From Kitasatospora setae KM-6054 (GTDB lineage Bacteria; Actinomycetota; Actinomycetes; Streptomycetales; Streptomycetaceae): a stretch of 64,000 nt of DNA. The stretch lies in NCBI RefSeq assembly GCF_000269985.1, contig NC_016109.1, positions 3,534,001 through 3,598,000 on the forward strand. Direction: 5' to 3'. Position numbers and translations under genes: made by a program. The notes under the pieces are model-generated. The model was given only the letters and a program-made list of their open reading frames with translations, was not told the origin of the DNA and did not search any database. Shown here piece after piece: positions 26,488-35,830 of this stretch. Position 1 is the stretch's first letter; each line of letters opens with the position of its first letter.

Positions 26488-27164
26488 CAGGCGGCAGTCC
26501 CTTCGAGCTCGCCCTCAGCAGCAACGGCCTTGGCGGACGCGGCCGGACCGGCCACGAAACGCTCGAAGGCGGCCTGGGTGAAGACCACATCGTCGGAGAC
26601 GAGCACGTCGTAGGTGTTCAGCTGGCCGGCGTCCAGGATGTGCACGTTCGGCAGGTTGCGAGCGGACAGGATGCCCAGCTCGTCCTCGCGCTCGACCACC
26701 AGGAGGAGGTTCTTGCGCTCGGAGATCTTGCCGAACAGGACCTTGGCGGCCTTGGTCGACGGAGCCTCGGTCGCGGTCACGCCGGTGACGACGTGAATGC
26801 GCTCGTGACGAGCCCGGTCGGTGAGCGCGCTGCGCAGGGCGGCGGCGATCATCTTCTTCGGGGTCCGCTGCGAGTAGTCGCGCGGCACGGGACCGTGCAC
26901 GACGCCACCACCGGCGAACTGCGGGGCGCGGGTCGAGCCCTGGCGGGCGCGGCCGGTGCCCTTCTGGCGGTACGGCTTCTTGCCGCCACCGCGGACCTCG
27001 CCACGACGCTTGACCTTGTGGGTGCCCTGGCGAGCCGCGGCGAGCTGCGCCACGACGACCTGGTGCATCAGCGGGACGCTGACCTTGGCGTCGAAGATCT
27101 CGGCGGGCAGCTCGAGGCTGCCGGCCTTGTCGCCGGCCGGCGACAGGATGTCAATGGTGCTCAT
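26487..27164 (-). CDS. rplD: 50S ribosomal protein L4
   Basis: L4, 225 aa. The family start [20 protein letters not shown] at 27164 is used; a GTG at 27173 would add three residues, and neither has an ideal ribosome site. The loop [19 protein letters not shown] reaches the exit tunnel. L4 autoregulates the S10 operon in E. coli. Confidence 0.95.
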   Translation of the reverse strand: MSTIDILSPAGDKAGSLELPAEIFDAKVSVPLMHQVVVAQLAAARQGTHKVKRRGEVRGGGKKPYRQKGTGRARQGSTRAPQFAGGGVVHGPVPRDYSQRTPKKMIAAALRSALTDRARHERIHVVTGVTATEAPSTKAAKVLFGKISERKNLLLVVEREDELGILSARNLPNVHILDAGQLNTYDVLVSDDVVFTQAAFERFVAGPAASAKAVAAEGELEGTAA

Positions 27165-27169
27165 ATCCT

Positions 27170-27817
27170 TCACAGCCCCTTCGCCGCGGTGCGGACGAGG
27201 ACGAGGCCGCCGTTCGGACCCGGGATCGCGCCCTTGATGAGCAGCAGACCCTTCTCCGCGTCGACCGCGTGCACGGTCAGGTTCTGGGTGGTCACGCGCT
27301 CGTGACCCATCCGACCCGCCATGCGCATGCCCTTGAACACACGGCCCGGGGTGGCGCAGCCACCGATGGAGCCGGGCGAGCGGTGCTTGCGCTGGGTGCC
27401 GTGGCCGGCGCCGAGGCCCTTGAAGTTGTGACGCTTCATGACACCGGCGAAGCCCTTGCCCTTGGAGGTGCCGGTCACGTCGACCTTGACACCCGCCTCG
27501 AACAGCTCGGCGGTGATCTCCTGGCCCAGGGTGTACTCGGACGCGTCCGCGGTACGGAGCTCGACCAGGTGGCGGCGGGGGGTGACACCGGCCTTGGCGA
27601 AGTGGCCCTGGAGGGGCTTGTTCACCTTGCGGGGGTCGATCTCGCCGAAGCCGATCTGGACGGCGTCGTAGCCGGCCGGGCTGTCGGCGGTGTGGACCTG
27701 GGTCACGACATTGGGCCCAGCCTTGACGACGGTCACCGGGACGACCCGGTTGTTCTCGTCCCAGACCTGGGTCATGCCGAGCTTCTCGCCCAGGATGCCC
27801 TTAATCTGCTTAGCCAT
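27170..27817 (-). CDS. rplC: 50S ribosomal protein L3
   Basis: L3, 215 aa ([20 protein letters not shown]), with the extended loop [20 protein letters not shown] near the peptidyl-transferase centre. It starts 14 bp after rpsJ. Confidence 0.97.
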   Translation of the reverse strand: MAKQIKGILGEKLGMTQVWDENNRVVPVTVVKAGPNVVTQVHTADSPAGYDAVQIGFGEIDPRKVNKPLQGHFAKAGVTPRRHLVELRTADASEYTLGQEITAELFEAGVKVDVTGTSKGKGFAGVMKRHNFKGLGAGHGTQRKHRSPGSIGGCATPGRVFKGMRMAGRMGHERVTTQNLTVHAVDAEKGLLLIKGAIPGPNGGLVLVRTAAKGL

Positions 27818-27831
27818 CTTCGGTGCGCCTC

Positions 27832-28140
27832 TCAGAGCTTGATCTCGATGTCGACGCCCGCCGGCAGGTCGAGACGCATCAGCGAGTCAACCGTCTTCGG
27901 CGTGGGGTCGAGGATGTCGATCAGACGCTTGTGAGTGCGCATCTCGAAGTGCTCGCGCGAGTCCTTGTACTTGTGCGGCGAGCGGATGACGCAGTAAACG
28001 TTCTTCTCAGTGGGCAGCGGCACCGGGCCCGCGACCTGCGCACCAGTACGGATCACCGTCTCGACGATCTTCTTCGCCGAAGAGTCGATGACCTCGTGGT
28101 CGTAGGCCTTGAGCCGGATGCGGATCTTCTGTCCCGCCAT
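27832..28140 (-). CDS. rpsJ: 30S ribosomal protein S10
   Basis: S10 (NusE), 102 aa: a 30S head protein and antitermination factor. It begins [20 protein letters not shown] and has [20 protein letters not shown]. First gene of the S10 operon. Its AAAGGA ribosome site (28154-28159) is 13 nt from the ATG, with CTAC-GAA-GTAG folded between them, so a small hairpin may bring the site closer. Confidence 0.97.
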   Translation of the reverse strand: MAGQKIRIRLKAYDHEVIDSSAKKIVETVIRTGAQVAGPVPLPTEKNVYCVIRSPHKYKDSREHFEMRTHKRLIDILDPTPKTVDSLMRLDLPAGVDIEIKL

Positions 28141-28186
28141 GGCTACTTCGTAGTCCTTTGTGTCGTACGTCGCTGCACGGTCCCTC

Positions 28187-28211
28187 CTCCGACCCCCGCG
28201 CTCGGGCGTGT
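28187..28211 (-). promoter_or_regulatory. 25-nt leader element shared with rpsL
   Basis: Identical at 23 of 25 positions to 46110-46134 in the rpsL leader, same orientation to the gene. On the sense strand it begins ACACGCCCGA and ends GGGTCGGAG. It lies 46-71 nt before the rpsJ ATG. Confidence 0.65.
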
Positions 28212-28226
28212 CGCCCTCGCGCCTGC

Positions 28227-28256
28227 AAAAAACCGGCGAAGACGATCTCGTCGGTT
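28227..28256 (-). terminator. T-tract hairpin in rpsJ leader
   Basis: On the minus strand AACCGACGAG pairs with TTCGCCGGTT (8 of 10 positions), followed by six T residues. It is 87-116 nt before rpsJ. This intrinsic terminator-like element, in a genome where T runs are scarce, may act as an attenuator of the S10 operon. Confidence 0.55.
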
Positions 28257-28519
28257 TCGAACTGACGGGGAACTGAGGTGGGCCGGGCCGGTACCCCGCA
28301 CACGCTTCCCGGAAGATTCCCGTACTTTCGCCCCGCAGCTGCCGCGGTGTCGCTTACACACCACTGCACCCACACACAGCACGTGGGCACATGAACGGCC
28401 ATTCACGGGAACGACGAGTACATGGGACTCGCTTCCGGTCCTCCCGGCGGGAGGCGCGCAGCATCGGTACTCAACCGAGCAACCCGGACATCCTGCCACA
28501 GGTCGGAGCCGATACGCCA

Positions 28520-28556
28520 ATCGGCCCCCCGCCGCTCGCGCGGTCGGGGGGCCGAT
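28520..28556 (-). terminator. Terminator of the GT-C gene
   Basis: Arms 28520-28531 (ATCGGCCCCCCG) and 28545-28556 pair perfectly over 12 bp, starting 17 nt past the stop of the minus-strand membrane protein gene. It isolates that gene from the S10 operon. Confidence 0.75.
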
Positions 28557-28572
28557 CGGGACGGTCGGGCCG

Positions 28573-30396
28573 TCAGCCCTTGCGCCAGAGCACCCAGCCG
28601 TGCAGCTTGTTCACCTTGTCGACCTTCCAGCCGGCCGGCGCCTTCGGCCAGCTCTTCGCCGGGTCGCCGTCCGCGGCCGCCGGCACCAGCGCCACGTTGG
28701 CCTGCTCGGGGATCGGGTCGCCGTAGCTCAGGCTCCTGGTCCAGACCCGGCCGGGGTAGACCTCGTAGGTCTGGGCCATCCGGATGCCCCACTCGACGTC
28801 CCACTCCATCACCAGGTTGTCGCCCGGCTTGAGGCCGGCGTCCTTGGTGAAGCCGGTGGCCATGTAGCCGTTGTAGGTGAAGGAGTTGTCGACGATGTTC
28901 TCGTCCAGCGTGGTGGTCGCGTAGAGCGCGAACGCGCACAGCGCGCTGGTCAGCGCCCACACCACGCGCCGGCCGCCGGCCATCCGCAGCAGGACGAAGA
29001 AGCCCAGCACTATCAGCGCGGCCGCGGTGGTGCGCACCATGTGCAGCTTGGACCACTCGGAGGCGAGCAGCAGCGAGTCCGGCATCGCCCACGGGATGAT
29101 GGCCAGCTTGTAGAGCGCCTTGCCGACCAGCCGGACGATGAAGGCGCAGGTCAGCACCGTGAACAGGGCGCCGGCCAGGTACAGGCCGGCCACCTGGCGC
29201 AGCCGGGACCGGTACAGCACCGCGACGCCGATCACGAAGAACACCGGGACCAGCGGGGCCAGGTAGCGGGCGTAGATCCAGTTGTCGATCCGGTCGTCGG
29301 TCGGCAGGCCGGCCGCGGAGGCCAGCGAGATGCCCGCCACCAGGGCGACCGCGCAGAACGACACCACCCGGTCGGCGAGCGCGAAGCGCCGGCTGACGAT
29401 CGCGGCGCAGCACACCACGATCGCGACGGCGGCGAAGCCCCAGGAGGAGATGGCGAAGTACCACCACTGGCCGACCATCCGCTTGACGGTCCGGCTCAGC
29501 AGGTGGTCGTTCAGCAGGTTCTTGAAGACCTGGCCGCCCACCGAGCTGGCCGGGCTGTCCTTGAACTGGGACTCCAGCCAGGCCGCCATCAGCTTGCCGG
29601 CGAGCACCCCGACGGCCAGCGCGCCCAGGCCCACCGCGCCGGCGGCGCGCGGCACCCAGCCGAAGGCCAGCACCACGACCAGGACCAGGCCGGTCAGCGC
29701 GACCACCACGCCGCCGCGGTCGTGCGTCGCCATCGCGTAGGCGGCGCTCAGGCCCATGCCCGCGGCGAACAGCATCCGCCGGCGCGCGCTGCCGCCGGGG
29801 GTGAGCCATCCGTGCATGCAGATCAGCCAGGCCAGCAGGATGACCGGGAAGACCGCCTCGGACATCGCGTACTCGGCGTAGTACACCACCGGCGGCATGA
29901 AGGCCGCGGTCATCGCGGTGACCAGGGCCAGCGGGCGGCCGATGGCGAGCCGCCGCAGCGCCAGGTAGGCGAGCGGGAAGACCAGCGCGTTGACCACCGA
30001 GTTGGTGGCCATCACCAGGTGGTAGACGCTGCTCGGGTCCTTGCCGAGCAGGAAGGCCGGGACCAGCAGCAGCGGGTACCCGCCGGGGATGACCACGCCC
30101 ACCGGCATCTCGGTCACCGGCTGGCCGGCCAGCACCCGGCCGATCACCAGGTAGGAGGCCTCGTCCGCGTGGATGGTCGGGTAGGAGTGGTGCAGCGAGA
30201 GCGCCAGCCGGTAGCCGACCTGCAGCAGGTAGCCGACCAGGACCGCCAGCGTCCAGAAGCGCGGGCGCGCCACCAGCGCGGCGCCGCGGGTCCGCGCCGC
30301 CAGCAGCACCCGGTCGAACCGGGCCCCGGACCGCTCGCCGCTGCCGGAGCGGTCGTTCCCCCGCGGGGCGTCGAGCTCTTCGGTGACGGGTTGCAC
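28573..30396 (-). CDS. Polytopic GT-C-type glycosyltransferase
   Basis: 607 aa from the GTG at 30396 (GGGGAG 7 nt upstream). About a dozen hydrophobic segments follow a hydrophilic N-terminus. The first extracytoplasmic loop has YPTIHADEASYLVIGRVLAG, with the acidic DE pair typical of GT-C enzymes (ArnT/PMT-like) that use polyprenyl-phosphate sugars. The C-terminal 100 or so residues are soluble and probably outside. It likely adds a sugar to an envelope glycan on the outer face of the membrane. Donor and acceptor are unknown. It diverges from the AftA-like gene. Confidence 0.75.
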   Translation of the reverse strand: MQPVTEELDAPRGNDRSGSGERSGARFDRVLLAARTRGAALVARPRFWTLAVLVGYLLQVGYRLALSLHHSYPTIHADEASYLVIGRVLAGQPVTEMPVGVVIPGGYPLLLVPAFLLGKDPSSVYHLVMATNSVVNALVFPLAYLALRRLAIGRPLALVTAMTAAFMPPVVYYAEYAMSEAVFPVILLAWLICMHGWLTPGGSARRRMLFAAGMGLSAAYAMATHDRGGVVVALTGLVLVVVLAFGWVPRAAGAVGLGALAVGVLAGKLMAAWLESQFKDSPASSVGGQVFKNLLNDHLLSRTVKRMVGQWWYFAISSWGFAAVAIVVCCAAIVSRRFALADRVVSFCAVALVAGISLASAAGLPTDDRIDNWIYARYLAPLVPVFFVIGVAVLYRSRLRQVAGLYLAGALFTVLTCAFIVRLVGKALYKLAIIPWAMPDSLLLASEWSKLHMVRTTAAALIVLGFFVLLRMAGGRRVVWALTSALCAFALYATTTLDENIVDNSFTYNGYMATGFTKDAGLKPGDNLVMEWDVEWGIRMAQTYEVYPGRVWTRSLSYGDPIPEQANVALVPAAADGDPAKSWPKAPAGWKVDKVNKLHGWVLWRKG

Positions 30397-30583
30397 CCTG
30401 TTACTCCCCTGTTGTGTGGTACGCGCGCCGGCCTGCTGGTCCCGCGATGGTGCGAGGAGTGTGTCACGGCCCGGCCCCGGCGGGCCAACGTCGGGGGCGA
30501 ACCGTCCAGTCCGAGCGGACTTCGGGGCCTGGCAGAATCTCGGGAAGACAGGGGTCCGCCCCTCCGTGACGAAGGACGACGAC

Positions 30584-32323
30584 GTGACCATCAGCACAGC
30601 TCCGCCCGCGCCGCCACGGCACCGGCGCCTCCTGGGCTCAGCCGGCTCCGACGGCAAGCTCGGGACCACCCTGGTCGGCCTCCTCGGGGAGGGCCTGGTC
30701 TCGATGGCGGCGGCTCTGCTGATGCTGGGCCTGTCCGTCAACGTCGAGCTCAACCCGATGACCCGGGTCGGCGCGGTCAGCGGACTGGCCGGCCTGCAGT
30801 TCTACTACCTGCTGCTGATCGGCGCGGTACTGCTGGTCGCCATACCGCTGATGCGCCGCTGGCGGGCCCTGCCCGTCCGGATGGTCAGCGCGGCGCTGGC
30901 CGGCCTGGCCACCGGCCTGACCGCGGCCGGCATCGCGCTGGCGCTGCGCGGCTCGGACTGGCCGCTGAACGGCTCCTCCGGCGACGCCGGCTCGCTGCAG
31001 GCCTGGGCCACCGCCATCGTGGACGGCCGCCCGCTGGACCCGGCCTACCCGCCGCTGTTCCCGCACCTGATGGCGCTGGTGTCCCAGACCGTCACCGACG
31101 GCCGGATGGGCCTGGCGCTCAAGGTCCTGGAGCTGGTCTTCATCGCCGGGATGGGCCCGGTGGCGTACCTGTGCTGGCGCACCGTGCTCCCGCCGCTGTG
31201 GGCGCTGGGCATCGGCGTGACCTCGGCGCTGCCGATGATGCAGCCGTACAAGCCGTACACCAACATCGTGCTGGTCGCGCTGGTGCCGCTGCTGGCCAAG
31301 CTGTTCCAGCTGCTGCAGCGCTCCGCCCTGCTGCCGCGGCGGACGGCGGCGCTGGCCGGCGGCGCGCTGGGCGTCACGACCGGCCTGCTGTTCCTGCTGT
31401 ACTCGGGCTGGTTCGTCTGGTCCGCGCTGGGCGTCTGCCTGCTGGTGCCCGCGGTGCTGTTCCGGACCTGGCGCGGCCACGGGGTCCGGGCCCTGGTGAC
31501 CTCGCTGGTCACCCTGGGCACGACGCTGGTCGGCTTCCTGCTGGTCGCGGGGGCGTACCTGTACCAGCTGCTCACCGCGGCCGGCACCGCGGTCGACCGC
31601 TACTGCTACTTCGACACCTACACCGAGCCCACCTACTTCGTGATGTGGCGCGACGACCTCCCCGGTTCGGACGCCATGAGCACCTGGCCGCTGCCCGGCG
31701 AGCTCGGCGGCGTCGGGCTGTTCAGCCTGCTGCTGCTGCTCGGCCTGGGCGTCGCCCTGGCGGTGGGCGCGCGCAACGCGGTGGTGTGGGTGGCCGGGGC
31801 CTGCGCGGCGAGCGCGATGCTGATGCGCTACTGGTTCGCCTCCCACATGGAGCGGGACCAGGCGGTCATGCTCTACCCGCGCACCAGCGCGCAGATGCTG
31901 TACTGCCTGCTGGTGCTGACCGGGGTGGCCGCCTACCTGCTGGCCGAGCGCTACCGGGCCCGCCGGGCGGGTCTGCGGGAGGAGGACGCCCCGGCGCACG
32001 CCGGACAGTGGCTGGTGGGCCGCCGGTTCGTGCTCGCCGCCGTGTGCGCGCTGGGCCTGCTGTACGGGATGGCGGGCTCCTCGACGGCCGCCAAGTACAT
32101 GCCGGAGGACCCGGACCGGGGCAGCGCGGGCCAGCTGGCCTGGCACTCCCACAGCCAGCAGAACGACAACGGCAAGTGCTCGCCGTACGCCCCGAACGGC
32201 AAGTGCGCCCCGAGCGCCTGGGACCTGCACGCGCCGATCGAGAAGCCGGTCGACACCGGGAAGCTGGGCTGCTGGACCACCAACCCGTACCCGCTGCGGC
32301 CGTGGATGGCCCTGGTCAAGTGA
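30584..32323 (+). CDS. AftA-like membrane arabinofuranosyltransferase family protein
   Basis: 579 aa from the GTG at 30584 (AAGGA 7 nt upstream); a GTG at 30566 is possible. It is a polytopic membrane protein with GDAGSLQAWATAI followed by YPPLFPHL in the first large loop. This resembles the loop of mycobacterial AftA (GT85), which uses decaprenyl-phospho-arabinose. The C-terminal region is a soluble extracytoplasmic segment with several Cys (NGKCSPYAPNGKCAPS), suggesting disulphides. Arabinose specificity is not proved by the sequence; another polyprenyl-phosphate sugar is possible. Confidence 0.65.
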   Translation: MTISTAPPAPPRHRRLLGSAGSDGKLGTTLVGLLGEGLVSMAAALLMLGLSVNVELNPMTRVGAVSGLAGLQFYYLLLIGAVLLVAIPLMRRWRALPVRMVSAALAGLATGLTAAGIALALRGSDWPLNGSSGDAGSLQAWATAIVDGRPLDPAYPPLFPHLMALVSQTVTDGRMGLALKVLELVFIAGMGPVAYLCWRTVLPPLWALGIGVTSALPMMQPYKPYTNIVLVALVPLLAKLFQLLQRSALLPRRTAALAGGALGVTTGLLFLLYSGWFVWSALGVCLLVPAVLFRTWRGHGVRALVTSLVTLGTTLVGFLLVAGAYLYQLLTAAGTAVDRYCYFDTYTEPTYFVMWRDDLPGSDAMSTWPLPGELGGVGLFSLLLLLGLGVALAVGARNAVVWVAGACAASAMLMRYWFASHMERDQAVMLYPRTSAQMLYCLLVLTGVAAYLLAERYRARRAGLREEDAPAHAGQWLVGRRFVLAAVCALGLLYGMAGSSTAAKYMPEDPDRGSAGQLAWHSHSQQNDNGKCSPYAPNGKCAPSAWDLHAPIEKPVDTGKLGCWTTNPYPLRPWMALVK

Positions 32324-32327
32324 GTCC

Positions 32328-32361
32328 CGCGGGCGCCCCGGTTCCTCCCGGGGCGCCCGCG
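32328..32361 (+). terminator. Terminator of the AftA-like gene
   Basis: Arms 32328-32341 and 32348-32361, a 14-bp perfect GC stem with a 6-nt loop, 5 nt past the stop. Confidence 0.8.
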
Positions 32362-32370
32362 GCGCGGACA

Positions 32371-32417
32371 ACGCCTGAGGGGCGGGGACACGGTTCGTGT
32401 CCCCGCCCCTCAGGCGT
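32371..32417. terminator. 22-bp perfect bidirectional terminator
   Basis: Arms 32371-32392 and 32396-32417 pair perfectly with a 3-nt loop, between the convergent AftA-like and GT2 genes. Confidence 0.85.
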
Positions 32418-32440
32418 GTTCGCGGGTCCTCCCGCGGACG

Positions 32441-33346
32441 TCAGGAGATCCCGGCCCCGCGGGCGAGCGCGTGCCGGGCCAGCCGCCGCACGCCGTCCGA
32501 CTGCCCCCGCTTTATGGCGCCGGGCAGCATGGTCAGCGCGTGCAGCCGGGAGGCGCTGTGGAAGCGGGCGGCCCGGGCGGCCCGGGACCAGCCGCGGGCG
32601 TCCATCCGGGCCGCGACGGCGGCGAAGTAGCGCTCGGCCTCGGCGAACCGGGTGCCGGAGAACGCCTGCACCGAGGACTCGGAGACCGCGTGCCGGCGGT
32701 ACTGGAACACCGTGGTGCCGCTGTCCACCACCATCTGCTCGCCCAGTTCCAGCAGGTCGACGACCAGCGCCAGGTCCTGGATCACCGAGTACTCGTCGCG
32801 GAAGTTGACCGTGCGCAGCACGTCCCCCCGCCAGGTGATCGACGGGAAGTACAGCCAGTTGCCGCGCAGCACGCTGGCGGCCAGCTCCTCGCCGCCCATC
32901 AGCCGCCGGCCCTCGACCTTGGGCGCGTACAGCCGGCGCTTGGTCTGGTCGACCAGGCTGGAGACGGGCTGGCCGCGGCCGTCGATCACCTCGACGCCGG
33001 GCTGCACCATGCCGACGCCGGGGTGCTCGGCGAGGATACCGCGGACGGTCTCCAGGTAGTGCGGGTGCAGCAGGTCGTCGCAGCCCATGATCACCACGTG
33101 GTCCGCCTCGGAGAGCCGGACGCACTTCTGGAAGTTCTTGGTGATGCCGAGGTTCTGCTCGTTGCGCTGGTACTCCACCCGGGGGTCGCCGAGCTGCTCG
33201 AACCAGCCCGGCACCTCCGGCTCCCGGCCGTCGTCGATGACGACCAGCCGGAAGTCCGGGTCGGTCTGCGCGAGCACGCTGCGGACCGCGTCCTGCATCT
33301 GCTTGACGTCCCCGTAGTAGGGGAGCATGAAGTCGAAACCTGGCAT
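32441..33346 (-). CDS. GT2 family glycosyltransferase
   Basis: 301 aa, GT-A fold inverting enzyme. It begins MPGFDFMLPYYGDVKQMQDA. The donor-site motif is VVIDDGREP, the metal-binding DxD region is VVIMGCDDLLHPHY, and the catalytic-base region is near SVIQDLALVVDLLELGE. Last gene of the operon rmlB-rmlD-flippase-GT2-DUF2304-GT2; it starts 5 bp after DUF2304. It probably adds a sugar (rhamnose is a candidate given the neighbours) to a lipid-linked glycan in the cytoplasm. Confidence 0.85.
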   Translation of the reverse strand: MPGFDFMLPYYGDVKQMQDAVRSVLAQTDPDFRLVVIDDGREPEVPGWFEQLGDPRVEYQRNEQNLGITKNFQKCVRLSEADHVVIMGCDDLLHPHYLETVRGILAEHPGVGMVQPGVEVIDGRGQPVSSLVDQTKRRLYAPKVEGRRLMGGEELAASVLRGNWLYFPSITWRGDVLRTVNFRDEYSVIQDLALVVDLLELGEQMVVDSGTTVFQYRRHAVSESSVQAFSGTRFAEAERYFAAVAARMDARGWSRAARAARFHSASRLHALTMLPGAIKRGQSDGVRRLARHALARGAGIS

Positions 33347-33351
33347 CTGGT

Positions 33352-33747
33352 TCAGACCTTGAGGGAGCCGGTCGACTTGGGGTCCTCGTCGGAGACGAGG
33401 CGCTCGTCGTTCGCGCGCGAGCCCTCGTTGATCGCGACCGTGCGGGCCAGGTCGGTGATCTTCTTCTCCAGCGAGCGGAAGCGCAGGAAGGTGTTCAGGG
33501 TGAGGAAGCCGACCCCGAGCACCATCACGTACAGCACCAGGTCGGTGCCGCGGCCGACGCCCATCTGCTTGGCCAGCCAGGTGACGTCGCCGGGGCGGAG
33601 CACCGCGAAGATGTTGACGACCACGAAGACCGAGAAGGCGATGCGCTTCCAGGCACGGGTGTTGGCCCGGTCCCAGCGACGGATGAACATCAGCGCCAGG
33701 GACAGCGAGCCCAGGATGAGGATCAGCTGGATCCAGAAGTACTTCAT
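33352..33747 (-). CDS. DUF2304 membrane protein
   Basis: 131 aa, with three hydrophobic segments (about residues 5-22, 36-52, 66-88) and a charged C-terminal tail. It matches the DUF2304 family, small proteins that sit beside DPM1-like GT2 enzymes in many genomes. Its ATG shares one base with the TAA of that GT2 gene. A role anchoring or assisting the GT2 enzyme is inference. Confidence 0.8.
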   Translation of the reverse strand: MKYFWIQLILILGSLSLALMFIRRWDRANTRAWKRIAFSVFVVVNIFAVLRPGDVTWLAKQMGVGRGTDLVLYVMVLGVGFLTLNTFLRFRSLEKKITDLARTVAINEGSRANDERLVSDEDPKSTGSLKV

Positions 33748-34502
33748 TACCGGCCACGCTCCCGGAGCGAGATGTCGAAGAGGATGTTCACGCCGTTGAT
33801 CAGGGACTGGCCCTTGGCGCGGGAGTATTCGGTGTAGAGCACGTCCACCGGGACCTCGGCGACCTGCAGGTCGGAGCCCGCGAGGAAGCTGACGATCTCG
33901 GAGGCGTGGGCCATGCCGTTCATGGTGATCCGCAGGCGCCTGGCGGCCTCGCGGTTGAGCACCCGCAGGCCGTTGTGCGCGTCGGTGAGCTTGAGCTTGC
34001 GGGCGGTGGGGCTGACCGCGGCGGCGGTGCGCAGCACCACCCGCTTGATCCACGGCACCTGGCCGTTCTGCTCGATGAAGCGCGAGCCCAGCACGACGTC
34101 GGCCTGGCCGGTGCGCAGCAGCTGCACCATCACCTCGACGTCCTTGGTCTGGTGCTGGCCGTCCGCGTCGAAGGTCGCGAAGTACTCCGCACCGGGCTGG
34201 GCGAGAGCGTAGCGCAGTCCGGTCTGCAGGGCCGCGCCCTGGCCGAGGTTGACGGGGTGCCGGACCAGGTGGGCGCCGGTCCCCTCGACGTGCTCGCCGG
34301 TGGTGTCCGAACTGCCGTCGTCGACCACCACGATGTTGGGGAACGTCTTGCGGGCCGCCTCCACCACCTCGGCGATGACTTGGCCCTCGTTGTAAGCCGG
34401 GATGACCAGCCAGACGTCGTCGTAGTCGGACACAGTGGCTCCAGCGTCGGGTAGTCGGGCCTGGGCGGCCTGGTGGTTCGGTATGGGCGGGTCGCTCGTC
34501 AT
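33747..34502 (-). CDS. DPM1-like GT2 glycosyltransferase
   Basis: 251 aa. Similar to dolichyl/polyprenyl-phosphate sugar synthases. It has LVIPAYNEGQVIAEVVE, VVVDDGSSDTT, and the metal site ATFDADGQHQ. It lacks the C-terminal membrane segments of larger relatives; the adjacent DUF2304 protein may supply them. It likely makes a polyprenyl-phosphate sugar used by the GT-C proteins of this island. The gene ends in TAA, uncommon here. Confidence 0.85.
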   Translation of the reverse strand: MTSDPPIPNHQAAQARLPDAGATVSDYDDVWLVIPAYNEGQVIAEVVEAARKTFPNIVVVDDGSSDTTGEHVEGTGAHLVRHPVNLGQGAALQTGLRYALAQPGAEYFATFDADGQHQTKDVEVMVQLLRTGQADVVLGSRFIEQNGQVPWIKRVVLRTAAAVSPTARKLKLTDAHNGLRVLNREAARRLRITMNGMAHASEIVSFLAGSDLQVAEVPVDVLYTEYSRAKGQSLINGVNILFDISLRERGR

Positions 34503-34504
34503 GT

Positions 34505-35830
34505 TCAGTCCGTGGTGGGGTGGCCGACCAGGTGGCCCGGGTCCGCGGAGGGCGATGACGGGCGGTGCTCCGGTGCGCTCGGGAAACTCGCCCTGAGCGC
34601 GGCCAGCATACCGAGCACAGTGGCGAGCGATCCAAGCGTGTAGGCGAGGATCACACGGGTGGCGACGTCGCCCGGCACCGCCGTGACGCCGACCAGCACG
34701 GCGGTGCCCGCCGCCCAGCAGGCCAGTTGCAGGTTGTGCCGTTCGAACACCATCAGGGCCTGGCCCAGCACCATCGCGAACATGTAGGCCACGGTGCCGA
34801 CCGAGAGCAGCAGGAAGTCCAGGCAGCCGAGCCTGGGCTGGGCGCCGAACAGGACCTGGATCAGCCACGGGCCGAGCAGGGTGGCCGGCACGCCGCCGAG
34901 CACGCCGAGACCGCCGACCACCACCGCGATCTTGCGCAGCATCGCCGAGAACGCCGCCCGGTCGCCGGCCGCGCGGGCCGCGGAGAGGCCGTTGAGCAGC
35001 GAGGCCTGGAGCGAGCCGAAGACGAACAGCGGGACGCGGGCCAGCACCAGGGCGTTCAGCAGGGCGGCGATCAGCACGCTGTCGGTCGGGGCGAGCAGCT
35101 TGGTGCTGATCACCGCGGCGTTCACCACCACCTGCGACAGCAGGGTGGAGCAGACCAGCAGGCCGAGGCCGGAGGTCAGCTCGCGCCAGCCGATCCGCTC
35201 GCCGGGGCCGACCGCGCGCAGCAGCGGCGGGAGGGTGACCAGCATCGCGGCCACCGGGGCGACGGCCAGCACCAGGCTGAACGCCAGCGCGGAGTGCAGG
35301 CCGAACGCGGCGCAGCCGAAGGCGAGCACGATCCGCAGGCCGCCGTCGACGCCCAGCTGGACGCCGTAGGCGCCGAAGCGGCCGAGGCCGGCCAGCACGC
35401 CGCGGGTCAGGTAGCAGACCGCCATGCCGGCGAAGGCGCCGCCGAGCGCGGCCACCAGGGAGCGGTCGCCGTGGAAGAGGCCGTCCGCGAGCGGGCCCGC
35501 GGCGGCGGCCAGCACCGCCAGCACGGTGCCGAGGATCGCCGCGGTCAGCACGGCGGCCCGGCGCAGCACGGGGGCGGCGCCGTGGCCGAGCACCGCGCGG
35601 GCGGCGACGATCCGGGTCAGTTCCTGCTCGATCGGGAAGAACACGCCGATGCCGACCGACATCACGATGGTCCACAGCACCGAGACGTTGGCCATCGCCT
35701 CGGTGTCGAGGCTGTGGCCGGCCACGCCGAGGTGGACGTACGAGGCGGCGCCGAGCACGACGGTGCCCCCGGCGACCGCGAGGGTCCCCGGAGGCAGCGC
35801 GGAGGCGAGTTTGCCGAGCAGAGTTCTCAT
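34505..35830 (-). CDS. Polysaccharide flippase of the MOP superfamily
   Basis: 441 aa with about 12-14 hydrophobic segments, resembling Wzx/lipid II-flippase-like polysaccharide exporters. It begins MRTLLGKLASALPPGTLAVA and ends in a hydrophilic Pro/Ser-rich tail. It overlaps rmlD by 4 nt (ATGA) and lies 2 bp before the DPM1-like gene. It probably flips a rhamnose-containing lipid-linked glycan across the membrane. Confidence 0.75.
   Translation of the reverse strand: MRTLLGKLASALPPGTLAVAGGTVVLGAASYVHLGVAGHSLDTEAMANVSVLWTIVMSVGIGVFFPIEQELTRIVAARAVLGHGAAPVLRRAAVLTAAILGTVLAVLAAAAGPLADGLFHGDRSLVAALGGAFAGMAVCYLTRGVLAGLGRFGAYGVQLGVDGGLRIVLAFGCAAFGLHSALAFSLVLAVAPVAAMLVTLPPLLRAVGPGERIGWRELTSGLGLLVCSTLLSQVVVNAAVISTKLLAPTDSVLIAALLNALVLARVPLFVFGSLQASLLNGLSAARAAGDRAAFSAMLRKIAVVVGGLGVLGGVPATLLGPWLIQVLFGAQPRLGCLDFLLLSVGTVAYMFAMVLGQALMVFERHNLQLACWAAGTAVLVGVTAVPGDVATRVILAYTLGSLATVLGMLAALRASFPSAPEHRPSSPSADPGHLVGHPTTD

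Larger units (their letters stand above)
28141..28572. other. 432-bp region between rpsJ and GT-C gene
   Basis: No gene. It holds the rpsJ leader (shared element, T-tract hairpin) and the terminator of the upstream GT-C gene. The S10 promoter should lie around 28260-28500, but I cannot identify a convincing -35/-10 pair. Confidence 0.6.
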
